Assembly: GCA_964617145.1 (NCBI GenBank)
Contig: CAZTVN010000061.1
Location: 1 to 7,419 of the forward strand
From: CAZTVN01 sp964617145
GTDB taxonomy: Bacteria > Patescibacteriota > Gracilibacteria > UBA1369 > JACRIC01
Reading direction: 5' to 3'
Length of the DNA stretch: 7,419 bases
Part shown: in pieces, positions 5,819 through 7,419 of the stretch
How positions within the stretch are numbered: the stretch's first letter is position 1
Layout: every line of letters begins with the position of its first letter
Position numbers and translations under genes: made by a program
Notes under the pieces: model-generated
Database searches by the model: none
What the model saw: only the letters and a program-made list of their open reading frames with translations
Told to the model about the DNA's origin: nothing

Positions 5819-5835
5819 TTTAAGTTGTTTTTTTT
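5812..5835 (+). terminator. Weak intrinsic terminator overlapping the stop codon
   Basis: Stem AGCTT (5812-5816) / AAGTT (5822-5826) with one G-T pair and loop GATTT, one G, then eight Ts (5828-5835). The stem is short and AT-rich, so termination is plausible but unproven; it overlaps the TGA stop of the upstream gene. Confidence 0.35.
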
Positions 5836-5848
5836 AGAACTCAATCGG

Positions 5849-5877
5849 TAGACTTCTGAGCTGTTTTTTGTTATTAT
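5849..5877 (+). promoter_or_regulatory. Probable promoter for the Na/Pi transporter gene
   Basis: -35-like TAGACT (5849-5854, four of six), 17-bp spacer, -10 TATTAT (5872-5877, five of six). The predicted start is near 5884, about 19 nt before the GTG at 5903, similar to the leader lengths inferred at 976 and 4369. This supports the GTG over the later ATG at 5951. Confidence 0.45.
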
Positions 5878-5902
5878 TATATGAAGTCTTTATGTTTTTG
5901 TC

Positions 5903-7419
5903 GTGTCCATATTGTATACATATATTTTCCCTGCTTTAGGTGGATTGGCCATGTTTTTAACAGGTATCCATTTTATGTCGGATGGTTTAATCCATGTTGC
6001 AGGAAGAAAACTTCGATTTTTTCTTAAAATATTTACTCAAAATCGTTTCGCCGCGCTATTTTTTGGTATATTTGCAACCACGATTGTTCAAAGCAGTTCT
6101 GTCGTTACCGTTATGACCATTGGTTTTGTGAATGCAGGCCTTATGGGACTTCAAGAATCTATTGGTGTTATGCTTGGCACGAATATCGGTACAACCATTA
6201 CCGGACAAATTATTGCTTTTCAAATTGACCGATTTTCTTTTCCATTGATGGCGATTGGAGCCATTATGATGCTTTTCATGAAACGCGAACGGTACAAGTC
6301 TCTTGGTTCTGTTTTTTTTGGAATTGGTATTCTTTTTTTTGTTTTTTCTTTTTTAAAAGAAACATTAGCCCCCATGGCTCAAAGTCAATCCGTTAAAGAC
6401 TTTTTTGTGCATTTTAGCCAAAATCCCTTTCTTGGTATTTTAGCAGGTGCTTTTGGCACGATCATTTTACAATCGAGTTCCGCTACAGTCGGTATCACTA
6501 TAGCCCTTGCCGGTGCTGGTATTATTGGCTTTGAAGCTGCTGTCCCTTTGATACTTGGCGGAAATATCGGGACCACTGTAACCGCCAATCTTGCCGCTCT
6601 TTCAGGGAGTGTCAATGCCAGACGATCGGCTTTGGTTCATTTTCTTTTTAATATTATTGGAGTTACCTATATTTATTTTTTGCTTCCCTATTTTTTGCAG
6701 ATTGTTCTTTATTTTTCTCCTGAATCCGATATTGCTCGGCAAATTGCCAATGCTCATACATTTTTTAATGTTTTGAATGTTCTTATTTTCTTACCCTTTA
6801 TTGGAGTTTTAGCTCGTGCCGTTCAATTTCTTATACCTCAAAAACCTGAAGAGCAGGACGGCTTAAAATATCTTGAGGAGGAAGCCCTTAAAGATCCTTC
6901 ATTTGCTCTTGAGCAGGCTCAATATGCTATAGAGAGCATGTTTCATCTTACGGTAGAAAGTATCAATCGTACCAGAAATTTCCTTATGAGTGAGTCAAAG
7001 GATATGAGGTTGGTTCGCATGATGGAAGATAAAATTGACGTTCATCAAGAAAAAATTATTGATTATATTGGAGAAATTACTCAATTTCGTCTTCAAAAAA
7101 ATGAATCTCGAAGAATTCCTCTTATGATTAATCAAGTGAATATCCTTGAACGGATGGGGGATTTGAGTTATCGCATTTCTGAGATTTATTCTGCTCTTTA
7201 TGATGATGGAAGAACATTGTCTCGTTCACAGATGCGTGAACTTAAAAATTTTTTCCATGAAATACTTCTCCTTCTTCATCATTTACAAAAGGTTTTTCAA
7301 TCTCGAAATGGCGCCAATATCGAAGAATTTATGAAAGTTTTTGATGTTCTTCATAAAAACATTGATCTTTTGCATAAAAAATATCGAAAAAAATATGAAT
7401 TACAGAAAGTTGATGTTGT
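5903..7419 (+). CDS. Na+/phosphate cotransporter family protein with PhoU-like tail (3' end outside window)
   Basis: Membrane protein of the bacterial NptA/YjbB-like Na/Pi-cotransporter family, expected to move phosphate with sodium; direction and substrate are not shown by sequence. About 505 residues are visible and the frame is still open at the window edge; the family is usually near 540-560, so little is missing. GTG 5903 gives MSILYTYIFPALGGLAMFLTG, which keeps the family's GGLALFLFGM first helix; starting at ATG 5951 would cut into it. The in-frame stop at 5882 limits the start. The two inverted transporter repeats are clear: QSSS at 63-66 with GTNIGTT at 92-98, and QSSS at 190-193 with GGNIGTT at 219-225. 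Hydrophobic helices run to about residue 310, then an acidic linker, then a helical PhoU-like domain from about 333 to the edge, with NQVNILERMGDLSYRISE a typical PhoU stretch. It has its own probable promoter and no pst/pho genes nearby. Confidence 0.93.
   Translation, partial: MSILYTYIFPALGGLAMFLTGIHFMSDGLIHVAGRKLRFFLKIFTQNRFAALFFGIFATTIVQSSSVVTVMTIGFVNAGLMGLQESIGVMLGTNIGTTITGQIIAFQIDRFSFPLMAIGAIMMLFMKRERYKSLGSVFFGIGILFFVFSFLKETLAPMAQSQSVKDFFVHFSQNPFLGILAGAFGTIILQSSSATVGITIALAGAGIIGFEAAVPLILGGNIGTTVTANLAALSGSVNARRSALVHFLFNIIGVTYIYFLLPYFLQIVLYFSPESDIARQIANAHTFFNVLNVLIFLPFIGVLARAVQFLIPQKPEEQDGLKYLEEEALKDPSFALEQAQYAIESMFHLTVESINRTRNFLMSESKDMRLVRMMEDKIDVHQEKIIDYIGEITQFRLQKNESRRIPLMINQVNILERMGDLSYRISEIYSALYDDGRTLSRSQMRELKNFFHEILLLLHHLQKVFQSRNGANIEEFMKVFDVLHKNIDLLHKKYRKKYELQKVDV

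Noticed and set aside
5816..5882. TGA recoded as glycine (Gracilibacteria/Absconditabacteria code)
   Set aside because: The long genes have no in-frame TGA, and reading through the TGA at 5816-5818 gives only about a dozen residues before a TAG.
6385..6776. Frames at 6385-6615 (minus) and 6591-6776 (plus)
   Set aside because: Both lie inside the continuous Na/Pi transporter reading frame, whose family motifs fix the true frame.

Overview
The window reads like a chromosome segment from an AT-rich, probably reduced-genome bacterium. I infer the Candidate Phyla Radiation (Patescibacteria), perhaps near Peregrinibacteria. The reasons are a 16S gene that departs from consensus at several normally conserved, primer-binding positions, a 16S not followed by 23S/5S, a small two-helix membrane protein of a type I recall from CPR genomes, and a sigma-region-4/HARE-HTH regulator. 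The lineage rests on remembered patterns, not on a tree. TGA acts as a stop: the open frames contain no in-frame TGA and one gene ends in TGA, which argues against the TGA=Gly code of Gracilibacteria/Absconditabacteria.

Layout. Positions 1-762 are the 3' half of a 16S rRNA gene. It is followed by a trailer with several hairpins and an intrinsic-type terminator (893-918), so the 16S appears to be transcribed alone. A sigma70-type promoter then drives a 607-residue cytosolic protein of unknown role (976-2799) whose last ~70 residues resemble the HicA/YcfA mRNA-interferase fold. Next come tRNA-Ala(TGC) and tRNA-Val(CAC) on the plus strand. They face a minus-strand block that reads, in transcription order, tRNA-Ile(GAT), a structured 177-bp spacer with repeated sequence, and a six-helix voltage-gated potassium channel. 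A divergent promoter region next to tRNA-Ile starts a plus-strand run: a small membrane protein (4369-4623), a sigma-region-4 plus winged-helix regulator (4718-5818), and a Na/Pi-cotransporter/PhoU protein (5903 to the window edge, incomplete).

How it fits together. The genes look like separately promoted single units, not one operon: most have their own TTGACA-like/TATAAT-like promoter with 17-18 bp spacing. None of the five protein starts has a clear Shine-Dalgarno sequence, although the 16S tail carries an intact CCTCC. Inferred leaders are mostly short and U-rich. No pathway links the genes, beyond the shared theme of ion/phosphate transport (channel, Na/Pi protein) and the cluster of stable RNA genes. 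The points most worth a second look are the lone 16S with its usual spacer tRNAs (Ile, Ala) scattered nearby, the HicA-like fusion, the sigma-4/HARE protein without a sigma region 2, and the 25-bp perfect repeats bracketing tRNA-Ile.
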